A DNA stretch of 14,649 nucleotides. It comes from an uncultured delta proteobacterium (GTDB lineage Bacteria; Myxococcota_A; Polyangia; Polyangiales; Ga0077539). The stretch covers positions 1 to 14,649 of the forward strand of contig CAIOSS010001086.1 of the NCBI GenBank assembly GCA_903860995.1, given 5' to 3'. The translations under genes and the position numbers were made by a program. The notes under the pieces were generated by a model. It was given only the letters and a program-made list of their open reading frames with translations. It did no database searches and was not told where the DNA came from. Shown here piece by piece: positions 13,697 through 14,649 of this stretch (the stretch's first letter is position 1; each line of letters begins with the position of its first letter).

Positions 13697-14332
13697 ATGG
13701 TGACAAAGGTTCGAATCGCATCGATTCGTGGATACGATGAGACGAGCGGCAAGCGCCTGGAGGACTTCGGCAAGGTCGGCCATTGCGCGGCGCAGATGGA
13801 GTGGGCGCTCAACAGTGAGGAGTTCGCGAGTCGGGTTCTCGCCTACGAGGCGAGCGCGGCGCGGCCCCGCTTTCTGCGGCCCGGTGGGCTCACCAACGCG
13901 GAGGTGCTCCACGTTCTCCGGGCGGGCGCGGCGACGCGGCGGGCCGGGCGCGACCGGGTCATCGACCTGCACCTGGTTCGTGAGGATGAGCGCGGCGAGG
14001 GGACCATCGGCTTCGTGCGGGGCGGCTACATCCACACGTATCGCGATTACTTCGATCGGCACGGTCCACCGTGGATGGCCGGGCACCTCGCCCATGAGTT
14101 CGCGCATCTCGCGGGGTTCTCGCACGCGCGAGAGGAGAAACCCGGGCGCAAGCACACGGTCCCGTATGCCGTGGGGGAGATCGTGTACGAGGTCTGCCTG
14201 GAGCGCTTCGGTCGCCACTGGCCCAGGCACCTCGAAGAAGAGCGCGACTTCGATGTGCGCGAGACGGAAGCTCGGCAGCGGCGGAAGAAGCAGTCGGGCG
14301 TACTGAAGACGATCTTCGGGCTCTTCTCGTAG
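13697..14332 (+). CDS. Zinc metalloprotease with HExxHxxGxxH motif, 211 aa
   Basis: Residues 133-143 read HEFAHLAGFSH, an exact metzincin-type extended zinc site: H133, H137 and H143 bind zinc and E134 is the general base. Upstream are beta strands (RVIDLHLVREDE, then GTIGFVRGGYIHTY), as in small zincins. Downstream, about 13 residues after H143, HTVPYAVGEIVYEVC could take the place of the Met-turn, but a clear metzincin Met is not seen. The C-terminus is very basic (RQRRKKQSG), then hydrophobic (VLKTIFGLFS), possibly a membrane- or partner-binding tail. There is no signal peptide, so it would act in the cytoplasm, unlike most metzincins. It is the last gene of the cluster, 41 bases after the previous stop, with GAAAGGGTGAAAG as RBS. 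Substrate unknown; one of the small membrane proteins or an AAA client is the natural guess. Confidence 0.82.
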   Translation: MVTKVRIASIRGYDETSGKRLEDFGKVGHCAAQMEWALNSEEFASRVLAYEASAARPRFLRPGGLTNAEVLHVLRAGAATRRAGRDRVIDLHLVREDERGEGTIGFVRGGYIHTYRDYFDRHGPPWMAGHLAHEFAHLAGFSHAREEKPGRKHTVPYAVGEIVYEVCLERFGRHWPRHLEEERDFDVRETEARQRRKKQSGVLKTIFGLFS

Positions 14333-14339
14333 GTGGCAG

Positions 14340-14374
14340 ACGCCGCCTGCGGGAGGGAAGGCGCCCATAGGCGT
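14340..14374. terminator. Weak inverted repeat between convergent genes
   Basis: Between the metalloprotease stop and the end of the minus-strand ORF, ACGCC (14340-14344) can pair with GGCGT (14370-14374), and inside it GCCT (14345-14348) with AGGC (14359-14362). The inner loop is uneven and no T tract follows. It could be a bidirectional terminator, but only the position argues for it. Confidence 0.25.
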
Positions 14375-14381
14375 TAAGCGG

Positions 14382-14649
14382 CTAGCTGCTCGCAGATTCC
14401 GCATAGGTGTCGATCGTCTCCCGGAACGTGTCGATTCGTCTTCTTCGGCAGTGCTCATTGGATCGGCCGAGATGGTCGAGAAACCTGGGGAGCGCCGCCG
14501 CGACGTGTCGTAGCGTGATCGGGAGCAGGGCGGCGCAGAGCGTCTTCCAGACGAAGACCGTGACCCGCCAGATCTCGGTGACCACGCGCGGATCGAGCTC
14601 ATGCGGTTCGCTGCGCCGCGCCGGGGGCGGAAGCGAGGGCGAGTCGCCC
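14382..14649 (-). CDS. Partial hypothetical protein running off window end
   Basis: On the minus strand the frame is open from the window edge to a TAG at 14382-14384, giving 88 residues of a C-terminal part. A GTG at 14585 would give a complete 67-aa version, but no clear RBS is seen, so a longer gene extending out of the window is more likely. The sequence has a proline-rich start (SPSLPPPARRSEPHELDP), then a helical, partly hydrophobic stretch (IWRVTVFVWKTLCAALLPI) and an amphipathic basic C-terminus. No domain is recognised. Its convergent orientation marks the end of the plus-strand cluster. Confidence 0.45.
   Translation of the reverse strand, partial: GDSPSLPPPARRSEPHELDPRVVTEIWRVTVFVWKTLCAALLPITLRHVAAALPRFLDHLGRSNEHCRRRRIDTFRETIDTYAESASS

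Noticed and set aside
12980..14602. 540-residue minus-strand ORF opposite the metalloprotease region
   Set aside because: It spans two plus-strand genes and the gap between them; the plus strand encodes a clean HExxHxxGxxH protease.
1..14649. CRISPR array or gRAMP effector that would make the CHAT locus a Craspase
   Set aside because: I saw no regularly spaced direct repeats and no Cas7-like or Cas11-like coding region. The similarity is only in the logic of the gene trio.

Overview
The window is a very GC-rich bacterial segment with strong G/C preference at third codon positions. It carries a transmembrane Hanks-type Ser/Thr kinase, a large TPR-CHAT protein and many lineage-specific hypothetical genes. 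This fits a large-genome soil bacterium such as a myxobacterium or related former Deltaproteobacterium. That assignment is inferred from gene content and composition; no marker gene is present. There are no rRNA or tRNA genes, transposases, CRISPR arrays or phage structural genes that I can see.

Layout. (A) 1-838 holds two small plus-strand ORFs and a convergent 151-aa minus-strand hypothetical gene. (B) 839-1216 is a non-coding stretch rich in inverted repeats. (C) 1217-3175 holds a possible 62-aa ORF followed 12 bases later by a receptor-type Ser/Thr kinase with a cysteine-rich outer domain. (D) 3330-9134 is a tightly coupled triad with start/stop overlaps: a diverged sigma-70-like factor, a two-domain protein of unknown function (an SH3/MazF-like beta region plus a C-terminal beta-sandwich-like region), and a 1218-aa TPR-CHAT caspase-like peptidase with an intact His/Cys dyad. 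(E) 9206-14332 is a second compact same-strand cluster. It has four small proteins (three with an N-terminal membrane segment) that share a C-terminal LPxxV(R/Q) signature, a classic AAA ATPase, a zinc-ribbon protein, a beta-rich protein and a metzincin-type HExxHxxGxxH metalloprotease. (F) 14382 to the window end is a partial minus-strand ORF convergent to E.

How they may work together (inference). The D triad looks like a regulated-proteolysis switch: a sigma factor, a candidate partner or inhibitor, and a TPR-CHAT protease. This resembles in logic, though not demonstrably in sequence, the Csx29/Csx30/CASP-sigma module of type III-E CRISPR. The E cluster looks like a membrane-anchored AAA-plus-metalloprotease assembly that I cannot match to a named system. 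The two large clusters together, with a kinase sensor upstream, make this a good candidate signalling or conflict island.
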